From assembly GCA_964243985.1 (NCBI GenBank), contig CAXTHJ010000061.1, positions 1 to 17,523 on the forward strand: a stretch of DNA of 17,523 bases. Reading direction: 5' to 3'. Origin of the DNA: CAIOYC01 sp964243985 (lineage in GTDB: Bacteria; Pseudomonadota; Alphaproteobacteria; Caulobacterales; Caulobacteraceae). Of this stretch, positions 1 through 7,490 are shown piece by piece. Position numbers and translations under genes: made by a program. The stretch's first letter is position 1. Each line of letters begins with the position of its first letter. Under the pieces are notes generated by a model, which did no database searches, was not told the DNA's origin, and saw nothing but the letters and a program-made list of their open reading frames with translations.

Positions 1-1
1 C

Positions 2-670
2 GCGGCGGGGGCGGTGGCGCGCAAGGTGCTGGGTCAAGGCGTGACCATCCGCGCCGCCCTGGTGCAGATCGGAGCCCTTAAGATCGACCGCGCCTCCTGG
101 GAGTGGGCGGAGACGGAGAACAATTCCTTCTGGTGCCCCGACGCAGAGGCCGCCAAGGCTTGGGAAGCGCACTTGGACGCCGCCCGCAAAGCCGGATCGT
201 CGGTGGGCGCAGTGGTGGAAGTAGTGGCCGAAGGCGTGCCCGCCGGCTGGGGCGCGCCGATCTATGGCAAGCTCGATGCGGAGCTGGCCGCCGCGCTCAT
301 GTCCATCAACGCGGTGAAGGGGGTGGAGATCGGGGCCGGGTTCGAGGCCGCGACGCTCTCAGGTGAGGAGAACGCTGATGAAATCCGCATGGGCAATGAC
401 GGACCAAGGTTCTTGTCCAACCACGCGGGCGGCGTGCTCGGCGGCATCTCCACCGGCCAGCCGGTCGTGGCTCGAATGGCCTTGAAGCCCACCTCCTCAA
501 TCCTGACGCCGCGCCAGTCCATCAACACCGAGGGTGAGGAGGTCGACATCCGCACCACCGGCCGCCACGACCCTTGCGTCGGCATCCGCGCCGCGCCGGT
601 GGCGGAAGCCATGATGGCCTGCGTCCTCGCCGACGCCATGCTGCGTCACCGGGGTCAGACGGGGCGGTAG
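2..670 (+). CDS. aroC: Chorismate synthase, C-terminal part (5' truncated by window edge)
   Basis: Chorismate synthase converts 5-enolpyruvylshikimate-3-phosphate to chorismate using reduced FMN, the last common step of aromatic amino acid synthesis, in the cytoplasm. The frame is open from the first bases and begins within the conserved AGAVARK segment. It then shows the family signatures GNDGPRFLSNHAGGVLGGIS followed by TGQPVVARMALKPTSSI, and near the end RHDPCVGIRAAPVAEAM. About 222 residues are present. The full family length is roughly 360, so the N-terminal third or more lies outside the window. The last 16 bases overlap the end of the convergent acetyltransferase gene. Identification is by family signatures and I consider it secure. 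Promoter and true start cannot be seen. Confidence 0.96.
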   Translation, partial: AAGAVARKVLGQGVTIRAALVQIGALKIDRASWEWAETENNSFWCPDAEAAKAWEAHLDAARKAGSSVGAVVEVVAEGVPAGWGAPIYGKLDAELAAALMSINAVKGVEIGAGFEAATLSGEENADEIRMGNDGPRFLSNHAGGVLGGISTGQPVVARMALKPTSSILTPRQSINTEGEEVDIRTTGRHDPCVGIRAAPVAEAMMACVLADAMLRHRGQTGR

Positions 671-1146
671 GCCGCCAGTCTTTCCAGCGCCTCGCCGGTC
701 AAACGCCGCGTGATCCAGTCGGTTTTCGCTTCCGCGCCGAGGCTGTCGTAGAAGGCGATGGAGGGTGCGTTCCAATCCAGCACCGCCCAGTCCAGCCGGC
801 CGAGCTTCTCGTCCACACAGCGCTTCGCCAGCCCCGCCAGCAGCAGCTTGCCTGCGCCGATGCCCCGAGCGTCAGGCCGCACATAGAGGTCTTCCAGATA
901 GATCCCCGCACGCCCCGTAAACGTGGAAAAATTATAAAACCATAGCGCGAAACCAACGGCGTCCCCGTCGTTTTCGGCAATATCGCAATGAGCGCGCGGA
1001 ACCGGCCCGAATAGGGCGTCTTCGATATCGATGACGGTCGCCACCGCTTCATGCGTCAGCTTTTCATACTCCGCCAACTCGCCGATGAAGCGATGGATAT
1101 TCATCGCGTCGCTCGCGACCGCCGGGCGAATGTTCAGACCGCTCAT
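655..1146 (-). CDS. GNAT-family N-acetyltransferase (SSAT-like)
   Basis: A single-domain cytoplasmic acetyltransferase of about 163 residues that should transfer acetyl from acetyl-CoA to an amine. The acetyl-CoA binding motif is visible as VRPDARGIGAGKLLL. The preceding segment GFALWFYNFSTFTGRAGIYLEDLYV is typical of the spermidine/spermine acetyltransferase-like (thialysine acetyltransferase-like) branch of GNAT. The late FYDSLGAEA is the usual GNAT C-terminal motif. I chose the ATG at 1146 (MSGLNIRPA). A GTG three codons upstream, at 1155, is in frame and equally possible. The gene converges on aroC with a 16-bp overlap and is divergent from the cysteine-repeat gene. The substrate is not determinable from sequence; polyamine or thialysine is an inference from subfamily resemblance. 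Confidence 0.9.
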   Translation of the reverse strand: MSGLNIRPAVASDAMNIHRFIGELAEYEKLTHEAVATVIDIEDALFGPVPRAHCDIAENDGDAVGFALWFYNFSTFTGRAGIYLEDLYVRPDARGIGAGKLLLAGLAKRCVDEKLGRLDWAVLDWNAPSIAFYDSLGAEAKTDWITRRLTGEALERLAAYRPV

Positions 1147-1313
1147 GTCGCCCACCGCCCGCTTTGCGCCACGCGCTTATCGCCGTTAAAGCATATTGGC
1201 TCACGATACCGTCACCCGAGGCCGCTCAGTGTAAAGCCTAAGCTTGACCCTCCGCCAGCGCGCGGCCTATGTCCCAAAATTGTCCAAGCGCCAAGGCGCA
1301 CAAAGAGACCGCC

Positions 1314-1318
1314 AGGAG
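1314..1318 (+). promoter_or_regulatory. Ribosome binding site fixing the start of the cysteine-repeat gene
   Basis: AGGAG lies 11 bases before the ATG at 1330. Together with the signal peptide that starts there, it decides against the longer frame opening at 1051. Confidence 0.7.
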
Positions 1319-1329
1319 AGTTCGCCCCC

Positions 1330-2649
1330 ATGAAACGTATCGCCCTCGCGTTCGCGGCTGTTTTCGCCGCCTTGGCGTTTGGCGCGCCGGTGACGGCCCT
1401 CGCCGCCGATAAGCCCGCACCTTTCACCAAAGACCAAATCACCCAAGGCATGAAGGAAGCCCCCGCCGTCGCACAATCTGCGGGGCTGGCCTGCACGATC
1501 ACCAACGCCGGTTACCTCGGCGCCTCGACCACCAAGGACGACAAAGGTAAAGAGATCAAACAGTCGATCTATGAGGTGGCTTGCCAGGAAGGTCTTGGAT
1601 ACGCCTTGATCGCACCCGTGGGCGGAACGCCGAAATTCTACGACTGCGTCGCCATGATCGGCAACGTAAACCTGAGCTGCCGCTTGCCGCAAAACGCCGA
1701 TCCGAAACGGGGGCTGCAGCCGCTCGTGGCCAAGGTCAGCTCGCAATGCACGATCTCCGACGCCCGCTATCTCGGCAGCAAACCGACGGGAGAAAACTTC
1801 TACGAGATAGGTTGCGGCGCTGCGCCCGGCTTCATTCTGCAAACCGCTGCGAACCAATCGCCGAAGACCATAGGCTGCGATACGGTGAGCGGCGCCTTGG
1901 CTTGCAAGTTCACCACCCAGGCTCAAATGGACGCTGCGGCGAATGCGGCCGCCGGAGACCTGTTGGCCAAGTCGGGCAAGACCTGCCAGATGACCAAGTC
2001 CAGGGCGATCGGCCAGTTGCAATCAGGCGACAACGCCTATGAGGTGGCCTGCCAGGACGGAAACGGTTACGTCCTGGAAGCTTTGCCCTCGGGCCAGTTC
2101 CATGCCGCCATCAACTGCGCCAATGTGGCCAACTCCTGCAAGTTGACCGACGCCACAAAGACGCAGACAGCCGAAGCCGGCACCTATACCCGTCTGGCGA
2201 AAGCGGGGGGCTTCCAGTGTGATGTGAGTCAATATCGCTTCATCGGCATGGACACGAAGACCAACAGCGAAGTGGTCGAACTGCAATGCACAAACCGGGC
2301 GGACGGCGCGGTGGGCGTCTTCCCGGCCAACAACAGCGCAGGCAAATTTTACGACTGCGTCGCGGTCGGCGGCCTTGGCCAAAGCTGCAAGTTGACCGAT
2401 CCAGCGGCGATCTATCCGAAGTACACCCAAGCCTTGACGTCCAAAGGCAAGAGCACCTGCAAAGTCTCAGGCGCTCACTGGCTCGGCGTGACGGCCAGCG
2501 GCGACAACTTTGTCGAGACGGCGTGTTCGGACGGCCTGCCGGGCTGGGTGATGTCCATGGCGCCCGGCGGATCGGTGAACGAGCTGTTGACCTGCGGCCA
2601 AGCCAAGTCGGCCGGCGTGGCCTGCACCTTGCCCGGCAACGTCAGATAG
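1330..2649 (+). CDS. Exported protein of five tandem four-cysteine repeats, function unknown
   Basis: I do not recognise a named family. The 439-residue product starts at an ATG preceded by AGGAG (1314-1318) and has a clear signal peptide: MKR, a hydrophobic core, and a likely cut after ALA near residue 26. The rest is five tandem repeats starting near residues 51, 136, 215, 293 and 373, with a period of 78-85 residues. Each repeat has four cysteines: C55/85/106/117, C140/162/183/192, C219/241/263/270, C297/320/343/353 and C377/399/422/432. There are no other cysteines. The shared pattern is C-x-[IVM]-[ST], then [LI]G, then YEVAC or a variant, then G-[YFW], then DC or NC, then [SA]C-[KR]-[LF]. 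The even cysteine count fits two disulfides per repeat in the periplasm or outside the cell. An upstream in-frame ATG at 1051 would run opposite the acetyltransferase gene and destroy the signal peptide, so it is rejected. The gene is monocistronic, with a terminator immediately downstream. Confidence 0.9.
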   Translation: MKRIALAFAAVFAALAFGAPVTALAADKPAPFTKDQITQGMKEAPAVAQSAGLACTITNAGYLGASTTKDDKGKEIKQSIYEVACQEGLGYALIAPVGGTPKFYDCVAMIGNVNLSCRLPQNADPKRGLQPLVAKVSSQCTISDARYLGSKPTGENFYEIGCGAAPGFILQTAANQSPKTIGCDTVSGALACKFTTQAQMDAAANAAAGDLLAKSGKTCQMTKSRAIGQLQSGDNAYEVACQDGNGYVLEALPSGQFHAAINCANVANSCKLTDATKTQTAEAGTYTRLAKAGGFQCDVSQYRFIGMDTKTNSEVVELQCTNRADGAVGVFPANNSAGKFYDCVAVGGLGQSCKLTDPAAIYPKYTQALTSKGKSTCKVSGAHWLGVTASGDNFVETACSDGLPGWVMSMAPGGSVNELLTCGQAKSAGVACTLPGNVR

Positions 2650-2673
2650 GCTGAAGTCCTGATCGGCGCATAG

Positions 2674-2704
2674 GCCCGCGCGGAGCAATCCGCGCGGGCT
2701 TTTT
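2674..2704 (+). terminator. Intrinsic (rho-independent) terminator
   Basis: A perfect 10-bp GC stem (GCCCGCGCGG / CCGCGCGGGC) with a 6-base loop AGCAAT is followed directly by five T residues. It sits 24 bases after the stop of the cysteine-repeat gene. The convergent outer-membrane protein gene ends at 2722. The T-run serves the plus strand only; the minus-strand side has no comparable T-run. Confidence 0.93.
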
Positions 2705-2721
2705 CGTTCAGGCGGTTCGGT

Positions 2722-4095
2722 TCACATGAGCTTGAAACGGGTGAACAGCATGAACGAGGTCGGATCGCCGCCATAGTAGGGCGTCAACGACGACGGCAGG
2801 CCGTATTTGCTGACCAGTCCGCCCACATCCGCCGCCACGCCGCCTCGGATGGCGAGGGTGTAGAAGTAGCCGACGCTCACCTTGGAGACGTCGAACACGC
2901 GCCGATAAAGATCGTTGGCGGGATCGTTGTCGAGCAGCTCGTCTTTTTCCGCCCATTCCACCCGGCCGAACAAGGTGTGACGGCCGAACGAAGCGGCAGT
3001 TTCGGCCAGATAGGCGTCGAGAGTATGGCCAGGCAGGTTCTGGTCCCGACCCCAGGCGACCAGGCTCTGCCATTTCCCGCCTTTCAGCGGCAAGTTGTAG
3101 GTGACCGAGGCGGTGGTGCGCCGCTGGTCCATGTTAGGCTCGAGCTGTTCGGGGCTTTTCAGATCACCGTAGCTGACTTGCATTGAAAGATCGCGCGTCG
3201 GGTTCAGGGTGGCGCGCACAGACCAGCTGTCGAAGCGCGGATGATCGAAATCCCACCGATGCTGGTTCGGCTCCCGGCCGGTGAAGTCGGACGCCTCCAG
3301 CTTCAAGGGACCCCAGACGTAGCCGGCGGTGACAACGCCGAAAGTGATGTGGGTGGAATCCAGCCAATGGTGGTCGATCGGCGCCTCCGGGTTCGCCTCG
3401 CCGGAAAAGCGGTGCATGAAGGTGATGGGGCCCAGCGCCGGCTCGCCCGGCCAGCCGACGTAGAGGAAGGCGGAGGACCGCTTGTCGATGGGGTGGCTGT
3501 AGACGCCGGCCAGCTCCATGACGAAATCGTGCGGATGTTGGCGATCCACCAGCGCCGTCTTGCCGTCCGCCGTCTCGCCGGTGGCCAGCAGCAGCGGGTA
3601 GCCGCCCTTGCCCATGAACGGGTCCAGCGAGAACATGCTGCGGAGAGTGAGCGTGCCGCCGTTCAGCGGCCGCTGCGCCATGCCCATCAGCATGGATTCC
3701 ACGAACCCCTTGTCGCCGCCGCGCGGGCCACCCTGGCTGTCGTAGACCGCCGTGGCGTCGCCGTGCAGCATGGCGCTCCACGCGCTGAAATCCTTCATCA
3801 GCCCTTCCATGGGCGAGGACTCCGGTTGCCAGGCTGTACCCGAGGCGTCTCGCGTCATGGGATAGGCGCCGAGGTCGCCCTTCATGGCGCTCATGGTCAT
3901 GCCGGGCATGGCGCCCGTAGTCATCGCTGGCATCGGAGCGGTTGATGGCCCGGCCGAGGGCGCAGATGCCGCCATGCCCGGCATGGCCATCTCCCGTACG
4001 GCTTGGGCGACAGCCACGGCCGGGCCGACGAGAAAAACCAACGCCGCGACTGCGCCGAAGCGCAGCCCACCCTTGTCATCACGTCCGTAGCGCAC
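2722..4095 (-). CDS. Predicted outer-membrane beta-barrel protein with Met-rich N-terminus (possibly metal/copper linked)
   Basis: The frame is open to an ATG at 4218 (498 residues). The first ~41 codons, and possibly a few more, coincide with a REP-like repeat, so I prefer a later start, tentatively the GTG at 4095. From there a signal sequence (FGAVAALVFLVGPAVAVAQA) fits well. The mature N-terminus is Met-rich (MAMPGM, MPAM, MPGMTMSAM), like periplasmic copper-binding segments. The body has well-spaced aromatic residues, alternating polar/hydrophobic strands and conserved-looking blocks HPHDFVMELAGVYS and APIDHHWLDSTHITFGVV. It ends in FTRFKLM, compatible with an outer-membrane barrel, although the last residue is Met rather than Phe. 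From memory, similar proteins occur beside copper-efflux genes, but no such gene is in this window, so a copper role is inference. The gene lies downstream of the amidohydrolase on the same strand. The start is uncertain; the reading frame is not. Confidence 0.8.
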   Translation of the reverse strand: MRYGRDDKGGLRFGAVAALVFLVGPAVAVAQAVREMAMPGMAASAPSAGPSTAPMPAMTTGAMPGMTMSAMKGDLGAYPMTRDASGTAWQPESSPMEGLMKDFSAWSAMLHGDATAVYDSQGGPRGGDKGFVESMLMGMAQRPLNGGTLTLRSMFSLDPFMGKGGYPLLLATGETADGKTALVDRQHPHDFVMELAGVYSHPIDKRSSAFLYVGWPGEPALGPITFMHRFSGEANPEAPIDHHWLDSTHITFGVVTAGYVWGPLKLEASDFTGREPNQHRWDFDHPRFDSWSVRATLNPTRDLSMQVSYGDLKSPEQLEPNMDQRRTTASVTYNLPLKGGKWQSLVAWGRDQNLPGHTLDAYLAETAASFGRHTLFGRVEWAEKDELLDNDPANDLYRRVFDVSKVSVGYFYTLAIRGGVAADVGGLVSKYGLPSSLTPYYGGDPTSFMLFTRFKLM

Positions 4096-4125
4096 CGAAA
4101 AGCCGGCGCCTATCAGCGCTGCGCG

Positions 4126-4194
4126 TTCTGCTTGCTGGGTCCTGGGTAAGCCCTGCAGGCATTGGCTATCGCCGCCCTTCGGGTCCGGGATGAC
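4126..4194. repeat. REP-like repeat, copy A
   Basis: Intergenic-type repeat between the amidohydrolase and outer-membrane protein genes. It shares TTCTGCTTGCTGGGTCCT (4126-4143) with copy B at 11271-11288 (17 of 18 identical). It shares CTGGGTCC, TAAGCCCTGC and CGGGATGAC with copy C at 12602-12640. On the minus strand it opens with GTCATCCCGG, the same end sequence as copy C. A second GTGATGAC-like end near 4076 may mark its far border. The whole stretch can be read as protein in the frame of the gene at 2722-4218. Confidence 0.6.
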
Positions 4195-4225
4195 CGCTGG
4201 AGCGTTTTGAGGCGCCATCCTCGGC

Positions 4226-5557
4226 CTACGCTAGCGTCTCCAGGAACCGCACTGGCTTGCCGCTCCCAGGCGAGACGATCTCGTCGTCTCGCATCACAAC
4301 TTGGCCCCGGATGATGGTGGCCATAGGCCAGCCCGTTGTCTCGAAGCCGTCGAAGGGTGTCCAGCCAGATCGTGTAGCCATCTGAGCGTGGGTGATGGTG
4401 CGCTTGGCTTTCAGATCGACGATGGTGAGGTCGGCGTCATAGCCCTCCGCCATGCGACCCTTGTTGGCGATGTTGAATACCCGCTGAGCGCCGTGACTGG
4501 TGAGGTCCACCAGCCGTTCGAGCGTCAGCCGACCATTAGCCACGTGGGTGAGCATGATCGGCAGGAGCGTCTGCACCCCGGGCATTCCCGAAGGGGATGC
4601 CGGATAGGGCCTCGCCTTCTCCTCCCGCGTGTGGGGCGCGTGGTCGGAGCCGAGCACGTCCACGATGCCCTGCTGGATCGCGGCCCAGAGGCCTGGCTGT
4701 TCCTCCATGCCCCGGATCGGCGGATTCATCTGGGCGAAGCCCTTCAGCCGCTCATAGGCTTCGGGGCCGATCAGAGTGAGGTGCTGGGGCGTCGCCTCCA
4801 CCGTGGCCACATCCTTGTGGTCGGCCAGGTAGGCCATCTCCGCCGCCGTGGTCACGTGCAGCACGTGGATGCGTTTGCCAAGCTCGGTGGCCAGCTTCAC
4901 CAGCCGATGGGTGGACTGCAGCGCCGACTGGGGATCGCGAACCTCGGGGTGGCTGGTCCAGTCCCCGGTGCGGGCCAGCGGCCGCCGCTCGGCCAGCCGG
5001 TACTCGTCCTCCGAATGGAAGGCGGCGCGGCGGTTGATGTGGCGCAGCACATTGGCCACGCCCTCGTCGTCCTGCACCAGCAAGGTGCCGGTGGACGCGC
5101 CCATGAACACCTTGACGCCGCAGCAGCCGGGGAGCCGCTCCAGTTCGCCCAGGAACTTGGCGTTCTCGTGTGTGCCGCCGACGTAGAAGGCATGGTCGCA
5201 GCTCATCCGTCCCGCCGCCCGCGCCAGCTTGTCGGCCAGCGCGTCAGGATCGGTGGTGGTGGGCTCGGTGTTGGGCATCTCGAACACTGCGGTAACGCCG
5301 CCCAGCACCGCCCCGTTTGCACCGGTCTGCAGGTCTTCCTTCCACTCCAGCCCCGGTTCGCGGAAGTGGACCTGGGTGTCGATCACCCCAGGCATCACGG
5401 TCAGCCCCATCGCATTAAAGGTCTCCCCCGCTGAGACGTGGGCGAGATCGCCGACCTCAACGATCTTGCCGTCCTTGACGCCTACGTCCGCGAGGCCGCG
5501 CCCAGCGTGGTTGATCACCTCGCCGCCACGCACGATCAGGTCGAAGGTCGCACTCAT
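4226..5557 (-). CDS. pyrC: Dihydroorotase-type amidohydrolase
   Basis: A 443-residue cytoplasmic amidohydrolase of the long (class I) dihydroorotase group, which interconverts carbamoyl-aspartate and dihydroorotate in pyrimidine synthesis. Visible elements are the N-terminal strand domain (FDLIVRGGEVI), VMPGVIDTQVHFREPG at 55-69, MPNT at 94-97, the metal-bridging lysine K149 in GVKVFMG, metal histidines H181 (FHSED) and H234 (HVLHVT), MNPPIRG at 277-283 and catalytic D305 in GSDHAPH. The usual HxH at the start of the barrel is QVH here (Q62, H64). I recall the same variant in a sizeable dihydroorotase-annotated subgroup. Such proteins can be catalytically inactive partners or act on other substrates, so the exact reaction is less certain than the fold. 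The start codon overlaps the stop of the upstream glycosyltransferase (ATGA, 5554-5557), indicating translational coupling. Confidence 0.9.
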   Translation of the reverse strand: MSATFDLIVRGGEVINHAGRGLADVGVKDGKIVEVGDLAHVSAGETFNAMGLTVMPGVIDTQVHFREPGLEWKEDLQTGANGAVLGGVTAVFEMPNTEPTTTDPDALADKLARAAGRMSCDHAFYVGGTHENAKFLGELERLPGCCGVKVFMGASTGTLLVQDDEGVANVLRHINRRAAFHSEDEYRLAERRPLARTGDWTSHPEVRDPQSALQSTHRLVKLATELGKRIHVLHVTTAAEMAYLADHKDVATVEATPQHLTLIGPEAYERLKGFAQMNPPIRGMEEQPGLWAAIQQGIVDVLGSDHAPHTREEKARPYPASPSGMPGVQTLLPIMLTHVANGRLTLERLVDLTSHGAQRVFNIANKGRMAEGYDADLTIVDLKAKRTITHAQMATRSGWTPFDGFETTGWPMATIIRGQVVMRDDEIVSPGSGKPVRFLETLA

Positions 5558-6564
5558 GGTTCAAGCTCCGCAGCAGATAGGATGGGATCGGCCTCACTCT
5601 CGGCATAGAGCCGCCGCGCCGCCTTGCCGACCCAGTCGATCGGCAGGTCCAGCATGTGGCAGACCTGGTTGGAGAGGGTCGGGTCGATCTTGACGAAAGC
5701 CTCGAATTCACGCGGCCCTCGCACGGCGCGAGCCTTCGGCCCCCAGGACCCGTAGAGACGGTCGTCCGATGGACCGAACAGTCCCAGCGTCGGCGCTCCG
5801 GCGGCGGCTGAAAGATGCATGAGTCCCGAGTCGTTTCCCACGAACAGACGCGCGCGCTTCAGACAGGCGTAGGCGGTGAGAAGGTCGATCTTGCCCACAA
5901 GGTCGATCATGCGTTCACGCGGGATGGACCGGCTGACCACCTCACAGGTCCAACGATCTTCCGGTCCGCCGAGGATCATCAGCCGACCGCCGGGCATGGG
6001 TCCGCGCGGGCCGAGCAGTTCGGCCGCCAACACCGCGAACCGCTCCGCCGGCCAGGTCTTGCCGACCCAGTTGGCGGCGGGCGCCAAGGCGAGGATAGGG
6101 CGACCCGATCCGATCAGAAGGTCCGCCTGCGCCTCGGTCTCCGGCCTGGTGAAAAAGAACGGCGGCGGGGGATCGTCCTCGACCTTCAGGACTCGCGCGG
6201 CCTCGATCACCTTGTGGATAGGGCCAAGGGCGGCGGGAGGCGAGCGGCGGACCGCCCGGCGGCGGGCGCGCAGGAACCGTGAGATTCCGGACCCCCGCAT
6301 GTCCAGGATCAAGCCCCACTTGCGCCCCCTCACCTGTCGCCAAAGGATGAACCAGTGCATCCCTGACTTGGCTTTGGGCATGGGGATCAGGCGGTCGAGG
6401 TCCGGCGTGTCGCGAAACAAAGGCGCAGCGAGTGGGCCCGCGACAATGGTGAACCGGGCCTTCGGAATCTCGTCCTTCAACCGCCGGATCAGGCCTGACG
6501 ACAGCACCGCATCGCCGATCCGGGTCGCGGTTATGAACAGGATTGGAAAGGGCGGCTCGGCCAT
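5554..6564 (-). CDS. Glycosyltransferase family 9 (ADP-heptose:LPS heptosyltransferase-like)
   Basis: A 336-residue GT-B fold enzyme of the GT9 family, which adds heptose or a related sugar to the lipopolysaccharide core at the inner face of the inner membrane. The N-terminus ILFITATRIGDAVLSSGLI is the GT9 acceptor-side motif, with the conserved Gly-Asp-Ala/Val. WVGKTWPAERFAVLA and GNDSGLMHLSAAAGAPTLGLFGPSD (243-267) form the nucleotide-sugar side. The start at 6564 (MAEPPFPILF) is preferred. The 50 extra codons up to 6714 would run opposite ygfZ and push the beta-strand motif away from the N-terminus. The gene is divergent from ygfZ with 61 bp between starts and overlaps the amidohydrolase start by 4 bp. 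Donor and acceptor cannot be read from the sequence. Confidence 0.88.
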   Translation of the reverse strand: MAEPPFPILFITATRIGDAVLSSGLIRRLKDEIPKARFTIVAGPLAAPLFRDTPDLDRLIPMPKAKSGMHWFILWRQVRGRKWGLILDMRGSGISRFLRARRRAVRRSPPAALGPIHKVIEAARVLKVEDDPPPPFFFTRPETEAQADLLIGSGRPILALAPAANWVGKTWPAERFAVLAAELLGPRGPMPGGRLMILGGPEDRWTCEVVSRSIPRERMIDLVGKIDLLTAYACLKRARLFVGNDSGLMHLSAAAGAPTLGLFGPSDDRLYGSWGPKARAVRGPREFEAFVKIDPTLSNQVCHMLDLPIDWVGKAARRLYAESEADPILSAAELEP

Positions 6565-6625
6565 CTTCGCCTTATAGACCGTTTTGGCGCTGGCGCACGG
6601 CCCAGAGCACGCCCATATCGCCGGA

Positions 6626-7459
6626 ATGACGGCTAAGATCGCCCATCTCTCCTCCCGCGCACTGATCGCCGTGATGGGCCCGGATTGGCGGAGTTTCCTG
6701 CAGGGGTTAATCACTCAGGACGTGGGGACGCTCAAGCCCGGTGAGATGCGCTACGGCGCGCTTCTGACCCCGCAGGGCCGGCTGTTGAACGATCTTTTCG
6801 TCTCTGGCGACGATGAGGGCGCCGTCCTGGACGTGGCGGCGGAAGCGCGCGACGGCCTCATCGCCAAACTCAACCTCTACCGCCTGCGCGCCAAGGTCCA
6901 GATCGCGGCGCTGGAGGCGCAGGTGGTTGCAGCCTGGGGCGATGAACCTGCGGTCCTTGCAGGAGGATGGCGCGCCGACCCGCGCCTGCCCGATCTCGGG
7001 TGGCGCGGCCACGCCGATCACGCGCCTGAAACCTCAAACGAAGAGGCCTATCTCGCCCACCGGCTGCGCCTCGGCGCGCCCGACCCGATACGGGACGCCG
7101 TGGAGAACGACTACCCTATCGAGCTGAACTTCGACCTCCTGCACGGTATCGACTTCAAGAAGGGCTGTTTTGTCGGCCAGGAGACCACCTCGCGAATGCA
7201 CCGGCGAGGCGTGGTGAAGACCCGCTTGGCGCCAGTGTCCTTTGAAGGGCCGCCCCTGCCTTTCGGCGCGCCGATCCTGCAGGGCGAGCGCCGCGCCGGC
7301 GAGATGCGTAGCGGCGCGGACGGACGAGCTTTGGCGCTGCTGAGGATCGACCGGGCCGATGGCGCGTTGACGTGTGAAGGCTGGCCTATAACCCTCGAAC
7401 TGCCCGCCTGGCTTGGCCCTGTATTCGCCGCGGTCGCCCACGAGCCGCAGCAATCGTAG
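6626..7459 (+). CDS. ygfZ: YgfZ/CAF17-type folate-binding protein for Fe-S cluster maturation
   Basis: A 277-residue cytoplasmic protein of the YgfZ/GcvT-like family, which uses tetrahydrofolate to assist assembly or repair of certain Fe-S clusters. Its N-terminal half shows the GcvT-like pattern FLQGLITQDVGTLKPGEMRYGALLTPQGRLLNDLFV. The diagnostic signature KGCFVGQETTSRMHRRG starts at K179 and carries the functional cysteine C181. I chose the ATG at 6626 (MTAKIAHLSSRALIAV) because family proteins start just before this segment. The in-frame ATG at 6584 adds 14 residues with no family resemblance. It heads a plus-strand run reaching to the ClC gene and is divergent from the glycosyltransferase, so a promoter should lie within about 61 bp. 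Confidence 0.93.
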   Translation: MTAKIAHLSSRALIAVMGPDWRSFLQGLITQDVGTLKPGEMRYGALLTPQGRLLNDLFVSGDDEGAVLDVAAEARDGLIAKLNLYRLRAKVQIAALEAQVVAAWGDEPAVLAGGWRADPRLPDLGWRGHADHAPETSNEEAYLAHRLRLGAPDPIRDAVENDYPIELNFDLLHGIDFKKGCFVGQETTSRMHRRGVVKTRLAPVSFEGPPLPFGAPILQGERRAGEMRSGADGRALALLRIDRADGALTCEGWPITLELPAWLGPVFAAVAHEPQQS

Positions 7460-7490
7460 CTTAAGAGTTAGAGAGGACTTGGAGACCGCA

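Noticed and set aside
655..670. 16-bp overlap of the 3' ends of aroC and the acetyltransferase gene
   Set aside because: Short convergent overlaps are ordinary in compact GC-rich genomes; no structure is visible there.
4301..5434. A long plus-strand open frame of 377 codons inside the dihydroorotase-like gene
   Set aside because: It is the antisense shadow of a gene with clear family motifs; its translation is Arg/Gly/His-rich with no domain pattern. GC-rich DNA commonly leaves such frames open.
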